Shown here: one piece after another, positions 1 to 8,390 of the stretch | Position numbering within the stretch: position 1 is the first letter of the stretch | Layout: every line of letters begins with the position of its first letter | DNA from: a virus | Length of the DNA stretch: 64,000 nucleotides | Virus record (IMG/VR): IMGVR_UViG_3300009151_004315 | Location: 1 to 64,000 of that record | Strand: one strand, 5' to 3' | The notes under the pieces: model-generated | The model's input: only the letters and a program-made list of their open reading frames with translations | What the model was told of the DNA's origin: nothing | The model's database searches: none | Position numbers and translations under genes: made by a program

Positions 1-2919
1 ACCATTTCCTATGTTGCCATTCCAATATAATTGTGCAAATCTGGTGTTCCCACCGGCATTCAAACTTGCGACATTACTAGAGTCCGAAATAGTGGCATCA
101 TTTGGTAATGTTAAGTTACCATCTCCGCCAAATGTCCAAACACCACCTTGAGTATTAGTATTAACATCCCAAGACTGTATATAAACATTGCCGTCCCAAC
201 TTGTCATTACATTAGATTGCTCGTCTTTACCTAATATAAGATTTGCACTTGCGCTAGCAACAAGGTGAATGTCTGGACCAGATGATATGAAGATATCTAA
301 ATATGAACCAGCGTTAGCAGGATCTGGTTGTAAGTTTAAGTTACCTGTGCCAATGATATTAATGTCATTGAATGTGATATTACCTGTGTTAGCATTGCCA
401 CCACCGCCATATGGACTACCATTAGCGTAATTGATACTTGATGTATTACTTGGTAATGTTAGATTGCCGTCACCGCCAAATGTCCAAGCATTACCGTTTG
501 AAATAATAGATGAATTGTTTGCTATGGTTCCAATATAAAGTGCTTCAGCAAGTGTACCTGAATTTGCAACTTGTAGCAACAACTCTGTGCCCGGAATTAA
601 AGTTAGTGGATCAGTACTTGGTGTAAAGTTACCAGTGTAAACTGCTGTACCAACAACATAACGCATATTTGTTATTAAACCAACGTACTGCGAATTTATA
701 CTTTCAGTACCTGTTGTACCATCTACTGTTGGGCTACCGATGCTTAGGAAATAACCGTTTGCAGGATCGTAAGCAATATCATCTGGTATGGAAACAGAAT
801 TAAATGCTACACCGTCCTGATAGATAGTTACTGTACCTGATGAACGAACTACAGCAATATGTTGCCAAACGTTTAATGTATTATTCCAACCAGAGAAGGG
901 ATTATAACCAGATTGTGTCTGTATTGCTATATTGTTAGAGCCACCTTCAAATAACCCCACTAACAAACTATTAATGTTACCACAGCAAATACCAAGACTG
1001 AATGGTCTTGGATATCCATGACCATCGCTAGTTACATATTGATACCATTCAATGGTAAAGTCACCTGTGCCAGGAGCAAATCTTGCTTCATTGGGTACTA
1101 CTAAGAAATGATTTAATTCGTCACCTGCGAATTCTAAACTACCACCACTACTTAATGGAGAAGCACTATTATAGGCAACGTTGCCTATATTGTTCATTGT
1201 GACAGATATATTTCCTGTAGTACTAGAATAAGGTAATGTTAGGTTACCATCTGTGCCAAATGCCCATTGATTGCTGTTAGTTCTGTCACTGACAACAAAA
1301 TTATTATCACCATTTCCAAGAATACCAAAATCCCATTGTTGGGTAGCATTGGATTGATCTTGCACTGACAAGTAAGCACTGCGTGGTGTGTTATAAAAAA
1401 CGTTGTCTGCATATCCAGTTATTTGAATAGCGGGCCCAGCAACAATTCCAAAGTCAGTGCTTTCTACTCTAGGTGCAAGTATTTGCATGTAAGGTGAGTA
1501 ATCAACCCGTTGTTGATATGCGTTAGTTCCATTCAATGTTGGCATTCCATTGCTGTCAAACTGTAGTGTACTATAGGTATCTCCGGGTGTGCCGCCTTGA
1601 TTAGAGAAATTTCCTTGCCAGTTGAACTGTGCTGCACCAGAACTTCCAGCCGGAGTACCTAATGGTACTTGTGTACCGTTGGCATAGTTAACAGCAAATG
1701 TATTAGCAGGTAATGTTAAGTTACCATCAGCATCAAATGTCCATGTATGTGAGTTAGCACTATAATTTGTACCAATATATGCATTGCTAGCATCTACCCA
1801 CATCCAAGTGTTTTCGGGGTTACCACTGTTTGGACCAATTGTGATACCAGTATAATTTAACTCACCGGTACCAGGTACACCCCGTAGAGTTGATCCATTG
1901 ATAATACTTTGATCGGGGAGATGAAGAACACCGTTTGTATCTAAGTTTAAGGTATAGTGTTGAGTAGGTTGAGTAAGATTTGTACTGTACAAGTTACTTG
2001 TACTGACTTGATTGTTGCTGTTAAGTACAAAACCATTGCCCAAAGCCATAATACCCGGTGTTGAGTTATTTGCAATGGGAACATTTTCACCTAATTGTAC
2101 AGGATCACCGTTAGCATAATTGACAGCAAATGTATTGCTTGGCAATGTTAAATTACCACTAGCACTAAAATTCCATGTCTGTACATTTTGACTATTGCCA
2201 ATATTACCTGCTAATAAAGTGATATCGCCATATGTATTATATAATGATACTGCGTTACCGTCACCTTGTATAGGAATACTCATCCCTGCAGTTTGACCAT
2301 TACCTAAATCTGAATTGTTTACAACAACACCGCCGTTAGAATAAATGACATTGTTATCAAATCCTATGTTACCTAGACCAGGGCCACTTGAGACATTAGA
2401 CCAAACTAATGCTCCTGAACCATTAGTACTTAACACTTGTCCATTTGTACCACCTTCAATGTGAACATTGGAAACATCACCTAAATTAGTAGCACCTATT
2501 ACATTTAAATTGCCTGCACTTAAATCACCATCATATGATGTTAAAAAGTCTGCAACATTACTATTACCATATGAATTATTATTTGTAACTTTGTAATTGT
2601 TAATTGTTTGATTGACAGCACTAACAGAAATTTGTTTTTCAGTATTATATACTGTTACAATGTCATTGGAATCATTATTATTTGAAGATACAATAAACAG
2701 TTCAGTACCTGAACTAGCTTGTGTAGCTTGATTGTATGTTGTTGTATCTCCGGACGTTTTGGGAGCAATACCCCTAGTTACCGTACCACCAGTACTTGTT
2801 GCTGTACCATTAGCAGAAACTGTAGGGGGAGATGTTCTTGCTACTGAAGGTGTTTGATTTTCAAATGATTTTGCTAGTGCCGGATCAGCAGGTCCAACTA
2901 GTTTTGGTGATGTAGCCAT
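1..2919 (-). CDS. Large tail-fibre/virion adhesin with LamG-like domain, 3' end outside the window
   Basis: This minus-strand reading frame starts with ATG at 2919 after an AAAGGA ribosome-binding site and stays open for 973 codons to the window edge, so its C-terminus is missing. It is rich in Gly, Asn, Thr and Ser. The short motif DGNLTLP (preceded by W-x-F) recurs about five times, as in repeat-built phage fibres. A LamG/concanavalin-like domain lies at about residues 590-770, with motifs such as GTGDFTIEW, WQHIAVVRSSGTV and NMRYVVGTAVY. The same domain forms most of the protein at 8391-9143. A role in tail-fibre structure and carbohydrate binding is inferred from composition, domain and neighbours. 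Confidence 0.85.
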   Translation of the reverse strand, partial: MATSPKLVGPADPALAKSFENQTPSVARTSPPTVSANGTATSTGGTVTRGIAPKTSGDTTTYNQATQASSGTELFIVSSNNNDSNDIVTVYNTEKQISVSAVNQTINNYKVTNNNSYGNSNVADFLTSYDGDLSAGNLNVIGATNLGDVSNVHIEGGTNGQVLSTNGSGALVWSNVSSGPGLGNIGFDNNVIYSNGGVVVNNSDLGNGQTAGMSIPIQGDGNAVSLYNTYGDITLLAGNIGNSQNVQTWNFSASGNLTLPSNTFAVNYANGDPVQLGENVPIANNSTPGIMALGNGFVLNSNNQVSTSNLYSTNLTQPTQHYTLNLDTNGVLHLPDQSIINGSTLRGVPGTGELNYTGITIGPNSGNPENTWMWVDASNAYIGTNYSANSHTWTFDADGNLTLPANTFAVNYANGTQVPLGTPAGSSGAAQFNWQGNFSNQGGTPGDTYSTLQFDSNGMPTLNGTNAYQQRVDYSPYMQILAPRVESTDFGIVAGPAIQITGYADNVFYNTPRSAYLSVQDQSNATQQWDFGILGNGDNNFVVSDRTNSNQWAFGTDGNLTLPYSSTTGNISVTMNNIGNVAYNSASPLSSGGSLEFAGDELNHFLVVPNEARFAPGTGDFTIEWYQYVTSDGHGYPRPFSLGICCGNINSLLVGLFEGGSNNIAIQTQSGYNPFSGWNNTLNVWQHIAVVRSSGTVTIYQDGVAFNSVSIPDDIAYDPANGYFLSIGSPTVDGTTGTESINSQYVGLITNMRYVVGTAVYTGNFTPSTDPLTLIPGTELLLQVANSGTLAEALYIGTIANNSSIISNGNAWTFGGDGNLTLPSNTSSINYANGSPYGGGGNANTGNITFNDINIIGTGNLNLQPDPANAGSYLDIFISSGPDIHLVASASANLILGKDEQSNVMTSWDGNVYIQSWDVNTNTQGGVWTFGGDGNLTLPNDATISDSSNVASLNAGGNTRFAQLYWNGNIGNG

Positions 2920-2944
2920 TGAAGGGTCCTTTGTTATTATAGTA

Positions 2945-2952
2945 GTATTTAG
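2945..2952 (-). promoter_or_regulatory. Possible T4-like late promoter box (weak)
   Basis: The minus strand reads CTAAATAC about 25 nt before the fibre gene start at 2919. It differs from the TATAAATA late consensus at the first positions, so it is a weak call supported mainly by its place. Confidence 0.35.
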
Positions 2953-2998
2953 TCTAACTATAATAAAGTTAGTCTGCTAATACTATAATAAAGACGGT

Positions 2999-4771
2999 TT
3001 ATGCGAACACTGTGCCGTTATTTCCTATGCAGAACCATTTGCTATTTACATATTGTAGTGTACATGCACTACCCACAACACTGAAAGTCATTGTGCCAGC
3101 GCCACCCCATCCTGGATTGGTAACTGTAATAACCATATCCCCACCGTAGCCGTTCATCATAAATGTTTTAATTTGACCCGGTGCACCGGCAGCGAGTGTA
3201 GCGGTTTCAGCGGCTACTGTTGTAAAATAACTAGCTGTAACTAATAGATTTGCGGCTGCGGCATTTGCTAAATCTTCACCGCTGTTTAATAATAATATAC
3301 CTGTAGTATTTAAATTACCACCGGTGATGTTACCAGTAGCAGTAATTACACCTGTACCAATGTTACCAACATTAGCATTACCTGATACACTTAAACTAGT
3401 TAATGTACCTGTACTTGTTATATTTGATTGTGCGGCTGTTGTTAATGAACCGGCTACTGTTGTAAACACACCTGCTGTTGCACCAATATTACCCACAGAT
3501 ATATTACCTGTAGTTGTAATTGTGTTACTTCCATAACTATTTAAAAATGTAGCAACTTGACTATTACCATACGCACCTGTAATATTACCGGCATTGATAT
3601 TAGTTAACCCAGCACCGTTACCAACAAATACACCACTAGTGGATGTAATGTTACCAGTAGCAACAATTAATCCACCGGTACCAATGTTACCTACGTTTGC
3701 ATTACCAGTTACACTTAAACTGGTTAGTGTACCAACTGACGTTATATTAGCTTGAGCCGCTGTAGTTAATAAACCTGCAATATTGGTAGCACTTAGTGTA
3801 TTGGTAGTTGTGTTAAATGTTAAATTAGCACTAGCACCAAAATCATTTGCACTGTTAAATTGAATCTGTGTATTGGATCCTGCAGGTTGTTGCATATCTA
3901 ATGGCGTACCATTAGCATAATAATAATTATTAGTTTTGATTCCACCAACAACTGCATTGCCTGTAGTGATTAAATTACCACCAGTAATATTACCTGTTAC
4001 TGATACAGTATTTGCTAAATCAACTGTTATAACACCAGACGATGTAATAGTTCCGCCCGTAACTGTTAATGTATTACTTGTAATTGTAATTCCAGTAACA
4101 GTACCGCCTGATGCTGTAGTAGAAACAGTAACGTTGCCGTTACTACCGCTGACACTTATACCTGTACCGGCTGCAATTCTAGTAACACCCGTATTGGTAA
4201 CAGTAATAGAACCTGCACTGGTAATTGGACTATTGGTAACTAATATACCAGATCCAGGAGTAATACCTACACTTGTAACAGTTCCGGCAACTGTATTATT
4301 CGACACAGTAGTTACTCTACCGTATGAATCTAATGTAACTGTGGGGTTAGTATAAGTACCAGGAGTGATTCCAGTTGCAGTAAGATTAAGAACAATATTA
4401 CCTGCGCTTAATATAGGACTATTACTAACTGTTAATGTGCTAGAAGAAACACCTACACTGCTTACTCCGCCCCCATTTCCACCACCGGTTGCAGTAATTA
4501 ATATATTACCATTTGAACCAGTTAAGTTAATACTGCTATCACCTGCAGTTAAACTTAGTACACCGGTATTGGTAATAGTTATTGTATTAGTATTTGAATT
4601 GGTATTTGCGTCAATACCAGCATTGCCAATAAATGTGTTGTACGGGCTGGCACATGCAAATAATGTTGCAAAATTGTCTACTGTTTTATTGAATGCGGTG
4701 TATAATGAATCGCTGTTAGCGGATTCGTTTTGCAATCCCACCGCTATTATTTGTTGTCCGGAAATTGCCAT
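2999..4771 (-). CDS. Repetitive virion/tail-fibre protein
   Basis: A 590-residue protein made almost entirely of Gly/Thr/Asn/Val-rich beta-type repeats such as GNANVGNIGTG, VATGNITS and LTTAAQSNITS. The N-terminus (MAISGQQIIAVGL) is different and may be the virion-docking end. The C-terminal ~90 residues, starting near LLLNSGEDLANAAAANLL, are not repetitive and may form a globular tip. It follows the iscA-like gene on the same strand and has an AAGGA site before its ATG; a late-type box overlaps the end of the upstream gene. It is most likely a late structural gene. No enzymatic domain is recognised. Long open frames on the opposite strand here are shadows of the repeats. Confidence 0.85.
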   Translation of the reverse strand: MAISGQQIIAVGLQNESANSDSLYTAFNKTVDNFATLFACASPYNTFIGNAGIDANTNSNTNTITITNTGVLSLTAGDSSINLTGSNGNILITATGGGNGGGVSSVGVSSSTLTVSNSPILSAGNIVLNLTATGITPGTYTNPTVTLDSYGRVTTVSNNTVAGTVTSVGITPGSGILVTNSPITSAGSITVTNTGVTRIAAGTGISVSGSNGNVTVSTTASGGTVTGITITSNTLTVTGGTITSSGVITVDLANTVSVTGNITGGNLITTGNAVVGGIKTNNYYYANGTPLDMQQPAGSNTQIQFNSANDFGASANLTFNTTTNTLSATNIAGLLTTAAQANITSVGTLTSLSVTGNANVGNIGTGGLIVATGNITSTSGVFVGNGAGLTNINAGNITGAYGNSQVATFLNSYGSNTITTTGNISVGNIGATAGVFTTVAGSLTTAAQSNITSTGTLTSLSVSGNANVGNIGTGVITATGNITGGNLNTTGILLLNSGEDLANAAAANLLVTASYFTTVAAETATLAAGAPGQIKTFMMNGYGGDMVITVTNPGWGGAGTMTFSVVGSACTLQYVNSKWFCIGNNGTVFA

Positions 4772-4789
4772 TTTTTAATCCTTATTGTG

Positions 4790-4797
4790 TATTTATC
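4790..4797 (-). promoter_or_regulatory. T4-like late promoter box (GATAAATA)
   Basis: GATAAATA on the minus strand, 18 nt before the ATG of the repetitive fibre gene at 4771, overlapping the stop of the iscA-like gene. The leader it would give contains an AAGGA ribosome-binding site. Confidence 0.6.
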
Positions 4798-5122
4798 AAT
4801 TAGGACTAAAGGAACTCCCGCAACCACAGGTTGTTGCCGCATTTGGGTTAGATATTTTAAACTGTGATCCAGATAAATCTTCAACATAATCAATATTTGC
4901 ATTAGTTAAATATTGTGCGGAAATACTATCAACTAGTACGCTCATTGAGCCAGCTGGTATTTCAAAATCATCTTCGTTCTGTTCTTCATCAATAGTGAAA
5001 CCATATTGCATTCCACTACATCCACCACCTTGAACAAATACACGTATTTTAGCTTTAGGATTGTTCTCCTCAGCTAAGATATCGGATATTTTTGTTGTTG
5101 CGTTTTCAGTTATTGTTATCAT
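4796..5122 (-). CDS. A-type iron-sulfur carrier (IscA/ErpA/HesB family)
   Basis: A 108-residue protein with the family's three conserved cysteines: C35 in [11 protein letters not shown] and C99/C101 in the CGCG tail. A-type carriers accept an Fe-S cluster or iron from the ISC/SUF scaffold and pass it to target proteins in the cytoplasm. Length and spacing fit ErpA/IscA well, so it should be able to bind a cluster. Homologues occur in several large aquatic phages. A 7Fe ferredoxin in this window is a possible client. There is no ribosome-binding site: a late-type box ends 5 nt before the ATG, predicting a leaderless mRNA. ErpA, IscA and SufA cannot be told apart by eye. Confidence 0.93.
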   Translation of the reverse strand: MITITENATTKISDILAEENNPKAKIRVFVQGGGCSGMQYGFTIDEEQNEDDFEIPAGSMSVLVDSISAQYLTNANIDYVEDLSGSQFKISNPNAATTCGCGSSFSPN

Positions 5123-5127
5123 GTAGA

Positions 5128-5135
5128 TATTTATG
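5128..5135 (-). promoter_or_regulatory. T4-like late promoter box 5 nt before the iscA-like ATG
   Basis: The minus strand reads CATAAATA, then five bases (TCTAC), then ATG. If transcription starts at the usual T4 late distance, the first base of the mRNA is the A of the start codon or next to it. Confidence 0.6.
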
Positions 5136-5150
5136 CGTTTTCACAAAAAA

Positions 5151-5158
5151 CATAAATA
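5151..5158 (+). promoter_or_regulatory. T4-like late promoter box (CATAAATA) for the plus-strand endonuclease gene
   Basis: CATAAATA lies 27 nt before the ATG at 5186 and is followed by TTATAAGGAG, which supplies a ribosome-binding site. It forms a divergent pair with the iscA-like promoter. Confidence 0.5.
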
Positions 5159-5185
5159 AATTATAAGGAGTAAAGTCTAACTATT

Positions 5186-5956
5186 ATGGATAAAAAGTAT
5201 AAATTTAGGGGTGAAAGAATTTCTGAAGCCAAAAGAATGAAACAATCAGAATTTTTAGACAGAGCCATTGCAGTGCATGGAAGTATATATGATTATTCTA
5301 ACTCATTTTATGTGAATGCACATACCAAAATAAAAATTGGTTGTTCATACCACGGAATATTTGAACAACGTCCGCACGATCATGTTAAGGGTAAAAATGG
5401 ATGTCCGGCATGCGGTACAATTAATAGAAGAAAAAACCATTCAAAACAAGCATTTGATAAATTTTTAATATTGGCAAAAAAAATACATCAAAACAAATAT
5501 CAATACATTACTGAATCATATACCGGAATAAAAGATTTGATGGAAATAGTTTGTCCAATACATGGCGTATTTAAACAAAGTGCGGATGTTCATAAAAGAG
5601 GAAATGGTTGCCAAAGATGTGGCTCTGGTCCTATTTCAAATATGTCACGCCGGTGGCTTGATTCTTTGAATGTAATAGATCGAGAATACTGGATAATAAT
5701 TAATGGAAAAAGATATAAAGTGGATGGGTATGATATTAATTCAAATACTATTTACGAATTTTTAGGTGATTATTGGCATGGAAATCCAAAAGTACATCAT
5801 CCGGAAAAAATTAATTCTCATAATAAACATACCTTTAAGGAACTTTATGAAGGTACTATTCTAAGATTAGAAACTTTTAAAAAAGCAGGATATAATTTAA
5901 TTTTTGTATGGGAGAATGATTATTTAAACCCGCCTAACAATTCTTCCCTTGGATAA
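5186..5956 (+). CDS. Homing-endonuclease-like protein with two zinc-binding repeats
   Basis: A 256-residue protein with two copies of a ~55-residue repeat (about residues 20-77 and 88-145). Each has an HG.Y.Y start, a C..HG.F.Q centre and a CP/QxCG zinc-ribbon end. This layout is typical of DUF723-type DNA-binding repeats of phage free-standing endonucleases. The C-terminal ~100 residues ([35 protein letters not shown]) resemble the Vsr-like (EDxHD/PD-D/E-XK) nuclease fold of phage homing enzymes. It is the only plus-strand gene here, and its end overlaps the end of infA by 33 nt. This fits a mobile insert between iscA and infA. The family is clear; mobility is inferred. Confidence 0.8.
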   Translation: MDKKYKFRGERISEAKRMKQSEFLDRAIAVHGSIYDYSNSFYVNAHTKIKIGCSYHGIFEQRPHDHVKGKNGCPACGTINRRKNHSKQAFDKFLILAKKIHQNKYQYITESYTGIKDLMEIVCPIHGVFKQSADVHKRGNGCQRCGSGPISNMSRRWLDSLNVIDREYWIIINGKRYKVDGYDINSNTIYEFLGDYWHGNPKVHHPEKINSHNKHTFKELYEGTILRLETFKKAGYNLIFVWENDYLNPPNNSSLG

Positions 5957-6139
5957 ATCATACGGTGAAAATTCTATTGAAACTGTATCACCTAATAGAA
6001 TTTTAATGTCGTGCTGTCGCATTTTACCCGAAATATAACCAGTGACTGTGGATCCACTATTTAATTTAACTCTAAAAACAGCATTAGGTAATACGTCTAT
6101 TACCTTGCCATCTATTCTAATACCTTCTTCTTTTGCCAT
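5924..6139 (-). CDS. infA: Translation initiation factor IF-1
   Basis: At 71 residues it has the full length of bacterial IF-1 and the family's signature stretches: [21 protein letters not shown] and [13 protein letters not shown]-1 is an OB-fold protein that sits in the A site of the 30S subunit during initiation. A phage copy is uncommon and could bias initiation on phage mRNAs, all the more since this genome also carries bS21. It follows the unknown gene at 6141 by one base and shares its sigma-70 promoter at 6566, so it is probably made early. Its 3' end overlaps the convergent homing-endonuclease-like gene, but the reading frame is intact. Confidence 0.96.
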   Translation of the reverse strand: MAKEEGIRIDGKVIDVLPNAVFRVKLNSGSTVTGYISGKMRQHDIKILLGDTVSIEFSPYDLSKGRIVRRV

Positions 6140-6140
6140 T

Positions 6141-6533
6141 CTACCTTCTCATTTTTGATATATCAATCGCTTCTTCTCTACTAAATACCGGAACTGCATT
6201 ACTTTTATGTAATGTAGAAATCCCAACAATGGCATTGCCTGTATATTGTGGAATATCTTTTGTGCGAACAGCACCTGAGTGACCTGTGTCACGGCTGGCA
6301 ATACGTACAGCCTCACGACCTGCAGGTGCGGACAATGTATATTGTAATGGCTCAGCCGCTAGTGCCCGTTTACGCTTTTTGTCATCAGCGTCAACTTCCC
6401 ATTTTTTCTGTAGTTCTTTCCAGTCAGCTTCAAGTTGCCTAGCTTTTTGTGCCTCTGCGCTATTGCGAAACTTAACTTTACCTTTGCGTTTGCCGCCAGT
6501 ACTGAGCCAGGGGCCTTCTAAGTGCATGGTCAT
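6141..6533 (-). CDS. Conserved phage protein of unknown function
   Basis: A 130-residue basic protein opening with [17 protein letters not shown]. The middle is rich in Lys, Arg and Glu and probably helical (residues ~20-60); no catalytic motif is seen. It is the first gene after a perfect sigma-70 promoter (6566-6594) and is followed directly by infA, so the two form an early operon. The N-terminal pattern is one I associate with unnamed proteins of T4-like aquatic phages, but I cannot give a function. Confidence 0.75.
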   Translation of the reverse strand: MTMHLEGPWLSTGGKRKGKVKFRNSAEAQKARQLEADWKELQKKWEVDADDKKRKRALAAEPLQYTLSAPAGREAVRIASRDTGHSGAVRTKDIPQYTGNAIVGISTLHKSNAVPVFSREEAIDISKMRR

Positions 6534-6565
6534 AATGTGTATGTCATAGTTATTAAACAGTTTCT

Positions 6566-6594
6566 ATTATAGCAGAGTATCTATTATTTGTCAA
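6566..6594 (-). promoter_or_regulatory. Perfect sigma-70 promoter for the 6141 gene and infA
   Basis: On the minus strand TTGACA (6594-6589) and TATAAT (6571-6566) are separated by exactly 17 bp. The leader before the ATG at 6533 is about 26 nt. Confidence 0.85.
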
Positions 6595-6597
6595 ATT

Positions 6598-7074
6598 TTA
6601 CTTCTTTAGTATTGACCAAACCTTCTCTTTTTCAATGATTTCTTGTTCTAATTCTTTATAGCGTTTGCCCAATTCTTTTAACTCATCCCACTTATCTTCT
6701 AGTTTAGGATTTGGGTGAAGAATTGCTAATCGTTCTTCAATCTTATCTAACATGTCAGTAAGGCTTTTGCCCTTGATAGTTACATCACCTTCAAAATCAG
6801 CATCACCTTTAACACTAAGTGTGCTTCCCTGTAAATCAGGATCAGCTAATGATATATTAGACCAACTGCCACCTGTTGTATTTGTAGTATATACTTGCCC
6901 AGAACTGCCGCTATTTACTCCCCAATATATACCACTTGAACCGGTTGAAGTGCCGGATATATTACTAACAGTATATGTAGGTGAACTACTCGAACCGGTT
7001 AAGGTAATCGTATCTATGGAGTCGCTAGACATTATTGCGCTAGCCATCATTGTATCATTACTAGGAATTGTCAT
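6598..7074 (-). CDS. Probable virion-associated protein with coiled-coil tail
   Basis: A 158-residue protein with a Ser/Thr/Gly-rich beta-type N-terminal half (residues 1-80, for example YTTNTTGGSW) of the kind seen in phage fibre and decoration proteins. A linker (LSVKGDADFEGDVTIKGKSL) follows, then a charged helical C-terminus (residues ~105-158) likely to form a coiled coil. It overlaps the AbrB-like gene by 4 nt, so translation is probably coupled. The structural role is inferred from composition and neighbours; I know no named family for it. Confidence 0.7.
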   Translation of the reverse strand: MTIPSNDTMMASAIMSSDSIDTITLTGSSSSPTYTVSNISGTSTGSSGIYWGVNSGSSGQVYTTNTTGGSWSNISLADPDLQGSTLSVKGDADFEGDVTIKGKSLTDMLDKIEERLAILHPNPKLEDKWDELKELGKRYKELEQEIIEKEKVWSILKK

Positions 7075-7256
7075 AGTTTTTTAAGTATAATTCTGCCTTT
7101 ATCATCAATTGAAAAGTCAATATCATCTCCCTCTTTCCAACCCAATTGTTTTAATAAACTTGGTGGAATAGGTATAAGCATGTCGCCAGTGTCTGGATCT
7201 TCTTGTGTGATAACTTCATAGCTATCATAACTCTGTGCTGGATTTTTTTTAGGCAT
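7071..7256 (-). CDS. AbrB/MazE-like DNA-binding protein
   Basis: A 61-residue protein. Its C-terminal ~45 residues match a SpoVT-AbrB swapped-hairpin domain: IPIPPSLLKQLGWKEGDDIDFSIDDKG, then RIILKK. Such domains bind DNA as dimers, as transition-state regulators or antitoxins. No toxin gene lies beside it: the neighbours are a HAD nucleotidase-like gene 3 nt upstream and the 6598 structural-type gene overlapping downstream. A phage transcription regulator is therefore likelier than an antitoxin. Confidence 0.75.
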   Translation of the reverse strand: MPKKNPAQSYDSYEVITQEDPDTGDMLIPIPPSLLKQLGWKEGDDIDFSIDDKGRIILKKL

Positions 7257-7259
7257 ATA

Positions 7260-7820
7260 TTACTTATTCTGTAGATAGGGTCTGTAAATCTTTTCTAATT
7301 CATTAATGGTATGTTGCGTATTGCCATCTTCATGTTTAACTGCAATACCACCTGCGTTACTCCAAAGATTCAAATACTTACCATAGTCATCTACCAATAC
7401 ATTTGGCTCACCATTACTCAATGCGTATTTGTGTTTATGTTGTGTAAAGATAGCATCACGTGTAGCACTAGGATTGTGTTCATCTAACCAGTCTTTTTTA
7501 GCCTCTACACTGGCTTTGGCATATGGTCCACGTAATGGTGCACTTAATACTGTATACGGAATGTTATTTTGATTTAACCATTGTACTACTTTGTTTCCAC
7601 CTTCTAGAGGTTTAAGTTCTCTAAAAAACTTATATACTTCTTCAGGGCTACTCGTAGCTAACTCATTGATTGATGTTTCAGTATCAGGAATCTCTTTGTA
7701 ATTACCAACATTATGTTTTGCCGCCCAAGCTCCAAAAAAGTCAGCCTGTACTCCATCCATATCTAAGTATAGATGTGGCATTTTTTTGTTTGTATCTTCC
7801 ATCAATTCATTAAGTTTCAT
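7260..7820 (-). CDS. HAD-family 5'-nucleotidase-like protein
   Basis: A 186-residue protein with the HAD motif I YLDMDGVQADF (nucleophile and acid/base Asp) near residue 20, a motif II-like VLSAP near residue 95, and a motif IV-like NVLVDDYGKYL near residue 140. The arrangement fits small deoxyribonucleotidase/phosphatase enzymes that act on nucleoside monophosphates, a known phage accessory activity. The substrate cannot be read from sequence. The N-terminus MKLNELMEDT resembles the capsid-targeting peptides of T4 internal proteins (LxE near residue 8), so packaging in the head is possible. It lies 7 nt after the DUF4337-like gene. Confidence 0.75.
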   Translation of the reverse strand: MKLNELMEDTNKKMPHLYLDMDGVQADFFGAWAAKHNVGNYKEIPDTETSINELATSSPEEVYKFFRELKPLEGGNKVVQWLNQNNIPYTVLSAPLRGPYAKASVEAKKDWLDEHNPSATRDAIFTQHKHKYALSNGEPNVLVDDYGKYLNLWSNAGGIAVKHEDGNTQHTINELEKIYRPYLQNK

Positions 7821-7827
7821 TTAGTTA

Positions 7828-8364
7828 TTATATCACAAATGGTAGAATAAGCCAAATGCCTTGGGTCAATAGTATTGTTCCAAAAATACTAACACCAATG
7901 CTTCCCCAAAACATACGCTTACTCACAGCCAGTATACTAGCGGAAAGTAATACAATAGCTAACTGAAATGCCATACCAGCAAATGTTAACCATGGTGTAT
8001 GTTTTTTGGCATCATCACGTTCACTTTCAATCTGTAATGCTTTAGCCATTAATTCTTTCTTACCTTCACCTTTAGCAGGGTCACTTTCATAGCGGTCAAT
8101 TTTAGCTTGTAATTGTTCTCTACGCTTTGAGTCTTTAGCATCTTCTAATTGCCCTTCAGCAATACTTTGCTTGATACTTTTAGCTTGATAAAAGTTCCAA
8201 GTGTCATTTGCTTTGATAGTATTGGTTAGTATCTTGCTACTATATCCATTGGCTACATATGTTGTTACTGCTAATAATAATGCTATGACAGTAATGACCC
8301 ATCCTGCTCTATCTTTGATTTGTGCCTCACGTTCACTGCGTGACAGTGGTTTTACTTCTACCAT
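7828..8364 (-). CDS. Membrane protein, DUF4337-like
   Basis: A 178-residue protein with one membrane helix near residues 20-40 (WVITVIALLLAVTTYVANG) and two near the C-terminus (about 125-145 and 152-176). Between them is a charged helical loop rich in Lys/Glu/Asp. The order helix, NDTWNFYQAKSIKQ, coiled region, two helices matches DUF4337 inner-membrane proteins of proteobacteria. Function is unknown. It has its own late-type box with a short AAGGA-containing leader. Capture from a bacterial host is plausible. Confidence 0.75.
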   Translation of the reverse strand: MVEVKPLSRSEREAQIKDRAGWVITVIALLLAVTTYVANGYSSKILTNTIKANDTWNFYQAKSIKQSIAEGQLEDAKDSKRREQLQAKIDRYESDPAKGEGKKELMAKALQIESERDDAKKHTPWLTFAGMAFQLAIVLLSASILAVSKRMFWGSIGVSIFGTILLTQGIWLILPFVI

Positions 8365-8380
8365 TTTATTTCCTTTTGAA

Positions 8381-8388
8381 TATTTATA
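8381..8388 (-). promoter_or_regulatory. T4-like late promoter box, exact TATAAATA
   Basis: TATAAATA on the minus strand, 16 nt before the ATG at 8364, followed by an AAGGA ribosome-binding site. Confidence 0.65.
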
Positions 8389-8390
8389 GT

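Noticed and set aside
3324-4778. Long plus-strand open frames opposite the repetitive fibre gene
   Set aside because: They are Val/Pro/Leu-rich mirror images of Gly/Asn/Thr-rich repeats, lack ribosome-binding sites, and lie entirely inside a convincing minus-strand gene.
7071-7820. Toxin-antitoxin pair (AbrB/MazE-like plus neighbour)
   Set aside because: Neighbours are a HAD nucleotidase-like protein and a structural-type protein; no MazF, PIN or RelE-type toxin is present.
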